Shown piece by piece: positions 28,851 to 37,356 of a DNA stretch of 64,000 bases (position 1 is its first letter; every line of letters begins with the position of its first letter). Source of the stretch: Allosphingosinicella sp042666435 (GTDB taxonomy: Bacteria > Pseudomonadota > Alphaproteobacteria > Sphingomonadales > Sphingomonadaceae); the NCBI RefSeq assembly GCF_042666435.1, contig NZ_JBHTDC010000001.1, positions 868,001-932,000 on the forward strand. The letters are read 5' to 3'. The notes under the pieces were generated by a model that was not told the origin of the DNA, did not search any database, and worked only from the letters and a program-made list of their open reading frames with translations. The translations under genes and the position numbers were made by a program.

Positions 28851-31800
28851 ATGGCGACGGCTTTAATTGAAGAGGAGTTCCCAGACCTTAGTTACGAAGC
28901 GGATCTCTGCGGAAATATCGAACAGGCTCTGAAGGCGCTGCAGGGTTATGGTATCATGGCCCTGGAGCTTATCCAGAACGCCGACGACGCGGGCGCCACA
29001 ACGCTCCGCATCGACGCCCGGGACGAGGCTCTCGCTGTCACGAACAACGAGAGTTTCAGTCGCTGTAGCCTTGCGAAAAAGGAGTGCGACTGGTCCACTG
29101 GAGACGTCGAAGCTTCGGACGGGCGCCGCACCTGCAACTTCCATGCGATTACCAGGATGGGTGGTCGCAGCAAGCTCGGTTCCGAAGACCAGATCGGACG
29201 CTTTGGCATTGGATTCGTTTCGGTCTACCAGATCACCGACACGCCGATCGTGCGATCGGTCGGGGTCGAGTACACTCTCAACCCGCGAGAAGGACGGGCG
29301 CGCCGGCGGGCGATCGCGGCCGTCAGCGGCACAGAGTTCATCCTGCCGTGGGCCTTCGGGAATTCACCGATCCGGGAGGCGATCCACCAGAACGTTGTTC
29401 CTCACGACGTCGCAGAGAAACTGGTCGACGCAGTTTCCGCGATCCTTCCTGGGAGCGTGCTCTTTCTGCGGCACCTCAAGCGCATTGAGGTTTGTCGGGC
29501 GGGTCAACTGAAGGCGTCCGTCGACATCAACAGGACGGCGGACGGCGTCGATCTCCTCATCGGCCCCGGCAATGCCGTCCAGCGATGGGTCGTGCAGTCC
29601 CGCGATGCGCAGAATGTTGTCGAGGCTCAGAAGCTGAAAGAGCGGTTTCCGGGCCTCCACGATCTCAAACGGTCCACCACGGTGAGCGTGGCGGTGCCTG
29701 TCGACTTCGATGTCGACGAGGGCCTGCTGTACGCATACCTGCCCACGAAAAAGGCGACCGGGCTGCCACTCCACGTCAATGCCGACTTCTTCCCTCATGC
29801 GAGCAGACAGGAAATCGTCCTAGGGTCTGAGAGCCAAGAGTCCTTCTGGAACGAGGCCATGCTCGCCGGTGCCGCGGAGATCATCGGCGAGCGTTTCGAG
29901 CTGCTTAAGACGACCCTGGGGCATCGGCGCCTTTGGAAGCTCGGCGAGGCCTCGCGCGTGCTAGCCTTGAAGGACCCCGCGTTCGCCGGCTTCTGGAACG
30001 TCTTCGCCGCGACAGCGAAGTCATGCGAGAGCGTGTGGACGTTCGAAAGGGGCTGGGATAGGCCGGCGGTCGTGCGCTCCGCTTCTTTGGCTATGAGCGA
30101 AGCAGAGCAGGCTGGCCTCGCAAGTTTCGGCCTCAAAATGCTTCATCCGTCGCTTCGCGAGTACCTGAACGCCCTCAGCGTCGCCGGCGTGATGCCGCTG
30201 AAGGTCGCCGACGTCGCAATCGCCCTGACGAAGACTGGCAGGGAGGCGATCAATGCGGACAATCCAAATCTGCGGCTACTCTGGTCGGCCTTAAACGGCA
30301 TGCTCGAGCCGCCGCGCGGAGGTCTTCTGGCCTCGGTCGCGAATCCGGCTGCGCCGCTCGCCGGCATTCCGTTCCTGCTCGACTGGTCGGGAGAGCCGTT
30401 GAGCCCAGGGGGAGCATGGCGGCTGCCCGATAATATCCCCGCCGTCCTGCTCGAGACAGTCGCGCCGGATCTCGCGGTGGTCCACCCGGACGTTCTTCGG
30501 CACCAAAACCTCCTGAAGCAGATCGACCGATTCAACCTCGATGCCTTTGCTCAGCTGCTAGTGCGGATGGTTCCCGATGAGGAGGCGGCGATCCTTCAGT
30601 TCGGAGCTGACGTGGATCGACTCCAGAAGGTCTATAAGCTGCTGACGCTGCTCTGGGAGCCGCAGCAACCGACACAGGCTCAGGACATCCTGTGGAACGT
30701 TCCGTTCCTACGCAAGGCGGATGGACAATTTACCACGCCTGCCCGCGCATTGCTCCCAGGAGAGTTCCGCGATCCGACCGGCTGGTTCGAATTCGTGGAT
30801 GTCGCTCCGTTTCCTGTGGGCATGAACAAGTTTGCCGAGGATGTGCTCGGTATTGGGGTGATGGATTTCCCAGAATTCGTCTCAGGGCACCTAGCGGACG
30901 CGATTGGGCGCGGGGTGACGCTCGAGCAGTATCGGGTCCTGCTGGCGGAGATCGCCGACCACCGGCATCAGTTGGACGACATCCTAGACGTCCTCCGCAG
31001 TGTGCCTTTCGTTCGAAATCGTGCGGGAGAGTTTGTCCTCCCCAGCGCGTGCTATTTCTGGGACGCCGCATTCGAGGCCATGCTCGGGCGCGCTCCCGCC
31101 CGATGGGTCGACCATGCATGGCTGCCGACTGACACGGAACGGCAGAAGAAGCTCAGAGACTTCTATGAAACGAAGCTCCGAATGCCAACTCGCGTCGCGG
31201 CGGAACACATCGTCGACCGTGTCGCCCGGATCGCCATCGAGTCGACGCCCGATCTTGCGAAGAAAGAGCTCACTCCGATTTTCCGCCATCTGATCGACGT
31301 CTGGCCCCGGCTCGACGGCGCCTATCGGGATGAGCTGGCGGAGCTGGCTGACATAGCTTTCTTGCCGGGGCAGCTCGACGGAAGACCCGATGAGGAGAGC
31401 CTCTACAGCCCCGACGAGGTCTATAGGGCCGGCCGGGCGCCTGGCTTCAGCACCCAGGTTCCCGTCGTCGACCTGGCGCCGCTCCGCGAGAACCGCAGGG
31501 TCGTAAACGAGCTGCTCGAGCTGCTCGGCGTGCAGGAGGAGCCTGAAACCTCCGTAGTCGTCGATCATCTCCTCGCCTGCATGGAGTCCGCTAGGGACCC
31601 GCACCCGCTCACCTATCAGATCCTTGGCGAGCGTTGCGAAGACGGCGACGGGCTCCACGAGATCGACCGTCTGCAGGATCTCCCCTGCATCTATGATCCC
31701 TCGCTGGGCTACCTGAAAGCCAGTCGGGTATTTTGGTCCGACCCGCCGATTTCTCGCTATTGGCAACGGGCGCACGCCAAAATGTCGGAGCGGCAAACCC

Positions 31801-33695
31801 TGTTCAATCGTCTGGGTGTTGCCATCGCCCCAGGCCCCGCCAACTACGCCGAACTTGCCCTAGAGGTTGCGTCAGCACCGGCTTCTGGACCCGAGCTCGC
31901 GATACACATGCGCTGCATGCGCTTCCTTGCGGACGCGCTATGGAATGGCTCGGAAGGTGCCTTCGAAGCGGTGGACAAGATGGCGGGTGAGGAATCGCTC
32001 CTCACGATCTCCGGCACTCCCATCTGGCCCAGCGATGCGCTCTGGATGGACTCGGAGCAGCACCTCACGCCCTTCCGTGGCGATCTCGACGACATCGTAG
32101 TGCTGCCGCCTGCGGACTGCGACGTCGCTGCGCTGCGCAAGCTATTTCGTCGACTTGGCACGCCGGCGCTGTCCGAGAAGGCCCGTCTGGAGCTTGCTCG
32201 TGATCCGGGCGCGTCGGTGGAGCAGCACGCGACTGACGTGCTACGCGAGCGTGCGTCCTTGCTGCTGCGACTTGCGCCGACCGCGGAGGCTCGGATTGAG
32301 CTGCGCCGCCTGCTGGACCAAGTCTGGGTCCGACTAGCGCCAAACCTCCTCACCCGTGCCGAACTCATCCGAAACGGCGTCAACCACGGCTCCGATGCGG
32401 TCGAGGCCGATGCCTTTGTCGATCGCACGGAGCCTGGCATCTACCTCGCCGGCACGCGGGTAAAGTGGGTCGTGCTGGCGCGGAATGTGTTTGACGCCGT
32501 CGCGCCGCTCTGCCCGACACACGACATGCGCTCCCTGGCGGGCACGGCGATGAACATCCTACAGGCGTCGAGTCTCGAGGAGGCGCAGGAGATCATGGAC
32601 GATCTCCACTACTCTGAGCGTGTCGCCGAAGAGGAGGCCGCGGGCGGTGAGGAGGCATCGCCCGACGTCGACGACTGGTGGTCGGAAGGTGAAGAGGCCG
32701 ACGCCGAGGATGACGTCAGCTCGCCCGCGCAAGCCGATGGGTCGAAAAGCCCGATCGAAGCGGACGATGGGAGCGCACAATCCGACCCGTTCGCGCGCAG
32801 TGCGAAAACCGGGCGGCCGACGGACGGACCGAATACCACGACCTCAGCGGACGGAGCCGGGGCCGGCGGAGACAACGACGATCCCTATAAGTCGAAGGCC
32901 AGCAGCGGCGGCATCGGAGATGAGCCGAACGCCGGATCGGGCGCGGGCTCCGACGCAAAAGAGGGATCAGGCAGCTGGGAGCGGGGTGGCGGCCCCGCTC
33001 CCGACCCAGCCACCACCGGGAACAATGACCCGAAGTCGCGGGCCGAGCGGACCGAACGGCGGAAGAAGCGTCAATCGCGCCTGCTTTCCTACGTCGTCAG
33101 CGAGGACTATGAGTCCGTCACCCGTGACGAGGAAGAGGGTGGGGACGAGGACGACGACCGCACCGATGAGACCGGAATTGCCGCTGTGACCGCGGTCCTT
33201 ACTTATGAGAGGCACCACGAGCGCGTTCCGGAGGAGATGCCGCACTACAATCCGGGCTACGACGTCATCTCGACCGATGCGGCTGGAAACCGTCGTCTGA
33301 TTGAGGTGAAGGGAATTGACGGCGAGTGGAACCAGGTGGGCGTGAAGCTGAGCCGAAGGCAATTCCGGTTTGCTCAGGAGCATCCGGAGGAGTTCTGGCT
33401 CTACGTCGTCGAGCATGCGCTCGACCCGCAGAAGAGGCTCGTGCGGCCGCTGCGGAATCCCTTCACCAGGGTCGACGGCTACCTATTTGACCATGAGTGG
33501 CGGAAGGCATGCGAAGCGGTAGCGAGTTCGAAGGAGATGCTCGTGCGCGTCGGCGCGACTGTCGAGGACTGGCGCTGGGGGCGTGGGGTCATCATCGAAC
33601 TCATGGGGCGGGGCCTCGCCCAGCAGTCGAAGGTCAGGTTCCCTATCCACGGCGTCAAGGCTATCCCAGTCAGCAAACTGAACATCGTCGATTGA
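28851..33695 (+). CDS. Sacsin/NO VEIN-type GHKL ATPase with C-terminal DUF3883
   Basis: A 1,614-aa protein from ATG 28851; the frame opens 7 codons earlier. The N-terminus is a GHKL/Hsp90-type ATPase as in sacsin and NO VEIN: LELIQNADDAGA (Glu39, Asn43, Asp45-Asp46) and SEDQIGRFGIGFVSVYQITD. The middle 1,100 residues are helical with no named domain. Residues about 1250-1410 are acidic, Gly/Asp/Ser-rich and probably disordered. DUF3883 follows, with YDVISTDAAG, RLIEVKG (Glu1485-x-Lys1487) and FAQEHPEEFWLYVVE, a PD-(D/E)XK-like fold. Such proteins recur in defence islands. A 122-bp gap separates it from vsr. It is coupled to the next gene by TGATG. Confidence 0.85.
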   Translation: MATALIEEEFPDLSYEADLCGNIEQALKALQGYGIMALELIQNADDAGATTLRIDARDEALAVTNNESFSRCSLAKKECDWSTGDVEASDGRRTCNFHAITRMGGRSKLGSEDQIGRFGIGFVSVYQITDTPIVRSVGVEYTLNPREGRARRRAIAAVSGTEFILPWAFGNSPIREAIHQNVVPHDVAEKLVDAVSAILPGSVLFLRHLKRIEVCRAGQLKASVDINRTADGVDLLIGPGNAVQRWVVQSRDAQNVVEAQKLKERFPGLHDLKRSTTVSVAVPVDFDVDEGLLYAYLPTKKATGLPLHVNADFFPHASRQEIVLGSESQESFWNEAMLAGAAEIIGERFELLKTTLGHRRLWKLGEASRVLALKDPAFAGFWNVFAATAKSCESVWTFERGWDRPAVVRSASLAMSEAEQAGLASFGLKMLHPSLREYLNALSVAGVMPLKVADVAIALTKTGREAINADNPNLRLLWSALNGMLEPPRGGLLASVANPAAPLAGIPFLLDWSGEPLSPGGAWRLPDNIPAVLLETVAPDLAVVHPDVLRHQNLLKQIDRFNLDAFAQLLVRMVPDEEAAILQFGADVDRLQKVYKLLTLLWEPQQPTQAQDILWNVPFLRKADGQFTTPARALLPGEFRDPTGWFEFVDVAPFPVGMNKFAEDVLGIGVMDFPEFVSGHLADAIGRGVTLEQYRVLLAEIADHRHQLDDILDVLRSVPFVRNRAGEFVLPSACYFWDAAFEAMLGRAPARWVDHAWLPTDTERQKKLRDFYETKLRMPTRVAAEHIVDRVARIAIESTPDLAKKELTPIFRHLIDVWPRLDGAYRDELAELADIAFLPGQLDGRPDEESLYSPDEVYRAGRAPGFSTQVPVVDLAPLRENRRVVNELLELLGVQEEPETSVVVDHLLACMESARDPHPLTYQILGERCEDGDGLHEIDRLQDLPCIYDPSLGYLKASRVFWSDPPISRYWQRAHAKMSERQTLFNRLGVAIAPGPANYAELALEVASAPASGPELAIHMRCMRFLADALWNGSEGAFEAVDKMAGEESLLTISGTPIWPSDALWMDSEQHLTPFRGDLDDIVVLPPADCDVAALRKLFRRLGTPALSEKARLELARDPGASVEQHATDVLRERASLLLRLAPTAEARIELRRLLDQVWVRLAPNLLTRAELIRNGVNHGSDAVEADAFVDRTEPGIYLAGTRVKWVVLARNVFDAVAPLCPTHDMRSLAGTAMNILQASSLEEAQEIMDDLHYSERVAEEEAAGGEEASPDVDDWWSEGEEADAEDDVSSPAQADGSKSPIEADDGSAQSDPFARSAKTGRPTDGPNTTTSADGAGAGGDNDDPYKSKASSGGIGDEPNAGSGAGSDAKEGSGSWERGGGPAPDPATTGNNDPKSRAERTERRKKRQSRLLSYVVSEDYESVTRDEEEGGDEDDDRTDETGIAAVTAVLTYERHHERVPEEMPHYNPGYDVISTDAAGNRRLIEVKGIDGEWNQVGVKLSRRQFRFAQEHPEEFWLYVVEHALDPQKRLVRPLRNPFTRVDGYLFDHEWRKACEAVASSKEMLVRVGATVEDWRWGRGVIIELMGRGLAQQSKVRFPIHGVKAIPVSKLNIVD

Positions 33696-35413
33696 TGGCG
33701 GCCTGCTACCCTCCAATCGACCGTGCCAGCTCCCAATCGGGGGCAGAGCTACGCCTCTACCGTACGCTCGGTGAGCAGCTCGGTCCGCAGTTCACGGTGC
33801 TCCACTCGGTTGCGTGGATCGCCAAGCCCCAGGACGGCGCGCCCCGCGATGGCGAGACGGACCTGCTGGTGCTCCATCCGGTGCTGGGGGCACTCGTCAT
33901 TGAGGTGAAAGGCGGTCGTATCGAGCTCGACTACCGCCAGGCACGGTGGACTTCGACGGATCGGCACGGCCAGGAACATCCGATCAAGAACCCGTTCGAT
34001 CAGGCCAAGGTCGGGAAGTATGGGCTCCTCCAGAAGCTCAGGGAGAGCCAGGTATGGCAGCGGCTGCAGATCCATCGCTTTAACATCGGGCACGCTGCTT
34101 TCTTTCCGGACATCGGGAACGGTCGGAACCTGCGTGGACCCGACGCTCCCCCCGAGATCATCGGCGACAGCGAGGACATGGCCGATCTGGAGCGGTGGGT
34201 CACCGATGCGCTCAACTACTGGCGCGACACGGAGAGGGGAGGTCTCGACGAACTGGGCGCACGTGGCGTCGATCACATCGTTTCGATGTTCGCTAGGACC
34301 GTTTCCACGCGGGCGCTGCTGTCCGCAAGGATCAGGAGCGAGGAGGCGCGGCGGATTGAGCTCACCGAGCGTCAGGCGATTGTCCTCGACATGTTGCGTC
34401 GGCAGAACCGGGTGATGATCGCGGGCGGGGCGGGCACAGGCAAGACGCTGCTCGCGCGCGAGAAGGCGGTTCGGCTGGCGCAGGAAGGGATGCGCACCCT
34501 TCTCATGTGCTTCAACCGCGGACTTGCGGACCATCTTCGGGAGCAGTCGGCCGGCGTCGAGAACCTCGACGTCGCCAGCTTCCACCAAGTCTGCCACCGT
34601 TGGCTTGAACGCGCCCGGAAGGAGCTAGGCGAGGATTGCTTGGCCGAAGCCAGATCGAGGCATCCTGCGGCCGACGAATACCACCAGCTGATGCCGATTG
34701 CCCTTGCAGACGCGATCTACGGGCTCGGGCCCTCATACGACGCCATCATCGTCGACGAGGCGCAGGACTTCGGCGACGAATACTGGATGCCAGTCGAAAT
34801 GCTCCTAAACAACGTCGAGAACGGCCTCCTCTACGTGTTCCTCGACGAAAATCAGGATGTCTATTCCCGATCCGGGGAGATCCCAATCAAGGGAGAATCC
34901 GTGGTGCTCGACCGGAATTGCCGCACCAGTGCCGCCATCCACCGCGCAGCATACCGGCACTATCGTGGTGCCGAGGTTCTGACATCCGACATAGAGGGCG
35001 TGCCCGTGGAGACGGTCACCGCGGGCGACATCGATCGGCAGGCGAAGTCCATCAGCGCGATCGTCACCCGTCTGGTGGCCGAGGAGCGCGTCGCGCCGCA
35101 CCACATCGCCGTCCTTGTCTGCGACCATGGGGGGAAGCTCGATTACGAGCGCGCTCTGAGGAAGCACCCCTTCCCCAAGGCGGTCACGCTGGATCATCTT
35201 GAAGGTTACCGGGAAGGCTCGGTCACCGTTGATACTGTTCGCAGGTTCAAGGGCCTCGAACGTCAGGTGATCATCCTTTGGGGGTTCGATCACGCCGATC
35301 CGGAATTGGATCGCGAGACCATCTACGTCGGTATGTCACGGGCGACGTCTGCGCTGTACCTCGTCGGCACGCGCGAGGCGTGCGCGAGAATAGTCGGAAC
35401 AGGGCCTGCCTGA
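33695..35413 (+). CDS. NERD nuclease-domain SF1 (UvrD-like) helicase
   Basis: A 572-aa protein. The N-terminal NERD domain carries GETDLLVLHP (Asp56) and ALVIEVKGG (Glu70, Lys72), the nuclease-related triad. The helicase follows: Walker A AGGAGTGKT (Lys250), motif Ia MCFNRGLADHL, Walker B IIVDEAQDFGD (Asp354-Glu355), motif III FLDENQDVYS, motif V VDTVRRFKGLE and motif VI IYVGMSRATSAL. All superfamily-1 motifs seem intact. The ATG shares its A with the TGA of the GHKL/DUF3883 gene, so the two products are made together and probably act together on DNA. Defence role inferred from context. Confidence 0.88.
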   Translation: MAACYPPIDRASSQSGAELRLYRTLGEQLGPQFTVLHSVAWIAKPQDGAPRDGETDLLVLHPVLGALVIEVKGGRIELDYRQARWTSTDRHGQEHPIKNPFDQAKVGKYGLLQKLRESQVWQRLQIHRFNIGHAAFFPDIGNGRNLRGPDAPPEIIGDSEDMADLERWVTDALNYWRDTERGGLDELGARGVDHIVSMFARTVSTRALLSARIRSEEARRIELTERQAIVLDMLRRQNRVMIAGGAGTGKTLLAREKAVRLAQEGMRTLLMCFNRGLADHLREQSAGVENLDVASFHQVCHRWLERARKELGEDCLAEARSRHPAADEYHQLMPIALADAIYGLGPSYDAIIVDEAQDFGDEYWMPVEMLLNNVENGLLYVFLDENQDVYSRSGEIPIKGESVVLDRNCRTSAAIHRAAYRHYRGAEVLTSDIEGVPVETVTAGDIDRQAKSISAIVTRLVAEERVAPHHIAVLVCDHGGKLDYERALRKHPFPKAVTLDHLEGYREGSVTVDTVRRFKGLERQVIILWGFDHADPELDRETIYVGMSRATSALYLVGTREACARIVGTGPA

Positions 35414-35620
35414 ACGGCCGTGCCCGCGTCAGAGCTGTTCAGGAAAACCGGCCATCAAGCGGATCGCCTCTAGGGCGAAAACTGTATCCCAAGTGGCTGC
35501 CTCATAGAGGAAAGAGCCAACACCGTCGATCATGTAGCTCCGCCAAGCTTGCTCCACGGGATGCTGTATTAGGCTGCCGGCACTTTGCCCGGCGCCCTCA
35601 GCTGAGCTAGGTTGGCGCCC

Positions 35621-36172
35621 ATGCCGCAACTGAACCTGAACCTCACCCTCCAGTTGTCCGACGACGAGGCGGCCGCGATCGCCGATGCGCTCGGCTGCTC
35701 AGTGGCCGATCTCGCGCAGCATCTCGGGCCCTACGCGCCGGCGGCGCTTCGGGAGTATGCGGAGATGCTCGCTGGGCAGGCTATGACGAGCGTTACCGAC
35801 CTGCGCGAGCGCCGACTTGTTGCGATGCTCCTCGCCTTGCCCGACATTCCAAGTGACGAGCGGATCGCCCGGCTCTTCAATTTGACGAGCGCCCAAGGCC
35901 GAGCGCTGCTGCGCACCACCCTTTCACGGCATCGGAACCGCCTCAAGAGCACGATGGACGTCGCGGCGCGGCGCTTCATCGCAGCGTGCCAAGGCGCGCC
36001 GGGCGCCGAGCGCGAGGCGCGGTTCCCAAATGCGGTCGTCGTCGACATGCTCAATGCACAGCTCGCCGCCGCCAGCGCGCCGCGCAGCCCAATCCGTCGC
36101 AAGGCCGGTACCTTCGACACCTATGTCGTTTCGAACGGCGCGTTTATCGAGCTGCAGGCGCTCTATCCATGA
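35621..36172 (+). CDS. Hypothetical protein, 183 aa
   Basis: The ATG at 35621 (MPQLNLNLTLQLSDDEAAAI) is preferred to the TTG three codons upstream. Residues 1-30 suggest a short beta-strand followed by a helix. RIARLFNLTSAQGRALLRTT in the middle has helix-turn-helix character, so DNA binding is possible. Its stop overlaps the start of the next gene by ATGA, so the two form a unit. No family recognised. Confidence 0.55.
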   Translation: MPQLNLNLTLQLSDDEAAAIADALGCSVADLAQHLGPYAPAALREYAEMLAGQAMTSVTDLRERRLVAMLLALPDIPSDERIARLFNLTSAQGRALLRTTLSRHRNRLKSTMDVAARRFIAACQGAPGAEREARFPNAVVVDMLNAQLAAASAPRSPIRRKAGTFDTYVVSNGAFIELQALYP

Positions 36173-36585
36173 GCACTACCGAGCATCTCCCCGACGCGAT
36201 CTCTGCGGCGAGCCTCGTCCTCGCCGTACTCGCGGCGCTCTACACCCTGTGGTTGCCCAACGTGTTGGCGGCGCTCGCAGTCACACCGGAGACCGATCCG
36301 GACGACCGCGGACCGCAGCGGGCTCAGGTGCGGATCGCGCTGCTCACCAAGGCGTTGCCGCTCACCTTCGCGACATCGGCTGCTGCGCTGATTCTGCTGC
36401 CGCGCGGCATCGCGATTCTTGCCGAAGTATGGGCCCACTGGCGCGACTCGAGCTTCGACGACGTCAAGGCCTTCTACGTTCTCACGCTTTCGCTCATGCT
36501 GCTACTGGCGATCGTCTCGGCAACGCAAGTCGTCGGGCTTCTTGCGAAGCGCGCCGAAATCGGCCCGCGACCCAAGCAGCCCTAA
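36169..36585 (+). CDS. Small membrane protein, 138 aa
   Basis: Three hydrophobic segments are visible: about residues 10-35 (ISAASLVLAVLAALYTLWLP), 62-82 (LTFATSAAALILLPRGIAIL) and 102-124 (FYVLTLSLMLLLAIVSATQV). So it is an inner-membrane protein with a short charged C-terminus. Translation is coupled (ATGA) to the preceding 183-aa gene. Two-gene units with a soluble sensor-like protein and a small membrane protein occur in defence islands, but nothing here shows such a role. Confidence 0.6.
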   Translation: MSTTEHLPDAISAASLVLAVLAALYTLWLPNVLAALAVTPETDPDDRGPQRAQVRIALLTKALPLTFATSAAALILLPRGIAILAEVWAHWRDSSFDDVKAFYVLTLSLMLLLAIVSATQVVGLLAKRAEIGPRPKQP

Positions 36586-36787
36586 CCTGCGACCGAGAGC
36601 GACCACTGAGCCTGCTCGGCAAACCATGGCCGAGATTTCGGGCCTTCGGACTGTCTAGGATTGGATAGCCCTCCGGTAAGCTCTCGCTCACGGTTGATCA
36701 CCACCAAGCCTGTTCCGTGCGCGGAGGTTCCTGTTTCCTCGCAGAGGGGGGAATGATTACCGACCGCCGGTGTCTTGAAAGCACCTT

Positions 36788-36820
36788 CATGGGTCACAAT
36801 ATGTATTTTTGTGACCCATG
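36788..36820. promoter_or_regulatory. Perfect 12-bp inverted repeat, likely operator of the RHH-type repressor gene
   Basis: CATGGGTCACAA (36788-36799) and TTGTGACCCATG (36809-36820) are exact reverse complements around a 9-bp AT-rich spacer. A TTGAAA (36775-36780) lies at -35 distance from the spacer, so binding would cover the -10 region. The right arm touches the start of the downstream gene, whose product begins like a ribbon-helix-helix protein: the pattern of an autoregulated promoter. Confidence 0.7.
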
Positions 36821-36829
36821 GAGGGATGG

Positions 36830-37354
36830 ATGGAGAAGACTGAGATACTGAAGGCGCGCGTCAGCGAGGCCTTGCAGCGGGACTTTCTCGAGATCTGCAC
36901 CGCGATGGGCAAACCGCCGGCCGCGCAGCTGCGCGCACTTATCGATGACTTTGTCGCCGCAAGGCGAGATCTCTTGGAGGACGATGTGAAAATCTATCTG
37001 GACCAGCCCGACACCTATATGCACGGCGCCTATCGCGCTCGCATCACGTTGCCGCCTGCCGACGCTGCCGCGTTCAAGGGCGTGCCAATCGCCTTTCCAC
37101 TGCCTAGGCTGCCTAAGCGCCGCGTCCATGCCGACGACGGCTTCTTCGTCGCCGCCAGCAACTGGGATGGCACCGGCTCGGGCTTCGACGGCGTTCTCGT
37201 CGACGGCGTGTGGCAGGGCCATATCTACAGTAACGGGATCGACGAGGACGAAAACCCCACGCCCATCGAAGACGTCGCCGAAGCGCTCAGGGAGGCCGTG
37301 ACCAAGCGGATCGCTGTGCTGCGCCGCGGCGGCGGTCGCCCCTCGGCACACTGA
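36830..37354 (+). CDS. Putative ribbon-helix-helix regulator with unknown C-terminal domain
   Basis: A 174-aa protein. The first 45 residues (EKTEILKARVSEALQRDF, then LRALIDDFVAARRD) have the strand-helix-helix layout of ribbon-helix-helix DNA-binding proteins. The remainder is beta-rich (YRARITLPPADAAAF; FFVAASNWDGTGSGFDG) and unrecognised. ATG 36830 is chosen because GAGGG precedes it; the ATG at 36818 lies within the operator's right arm. The perfect inverted repeat directly upstream supports autorepression. It is followed after 2 bp by the 492-aa gene, probably in one operon. Confidence 0.6.
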   Translation: MEKTEILKARVSEALQRDFLEICTAMGKPPAAQLRALIDDFVAARRDLLEDDVKIYLDQPDTYMHGAYRARITLPPADAAAFKGVPIAFPLPRLPKRRVHADDGFFVAASNWDGTGSGFDGVLVDGVWQGHIYSNGIDEDENPTPIEDVAEALREAVTKRIAVLRRGGGRPSAH

Positions 37355-37356
37355 TC

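Noticed and set aside
17867..35413. DISARM or BREX assignment of the large cluster
   Set aside because: No DrmA/DrmB/DrmC, BrxA/B/C/L or PglX/PglZ-type proteins could be recognised; the ATPase order fits DptFGH instead.
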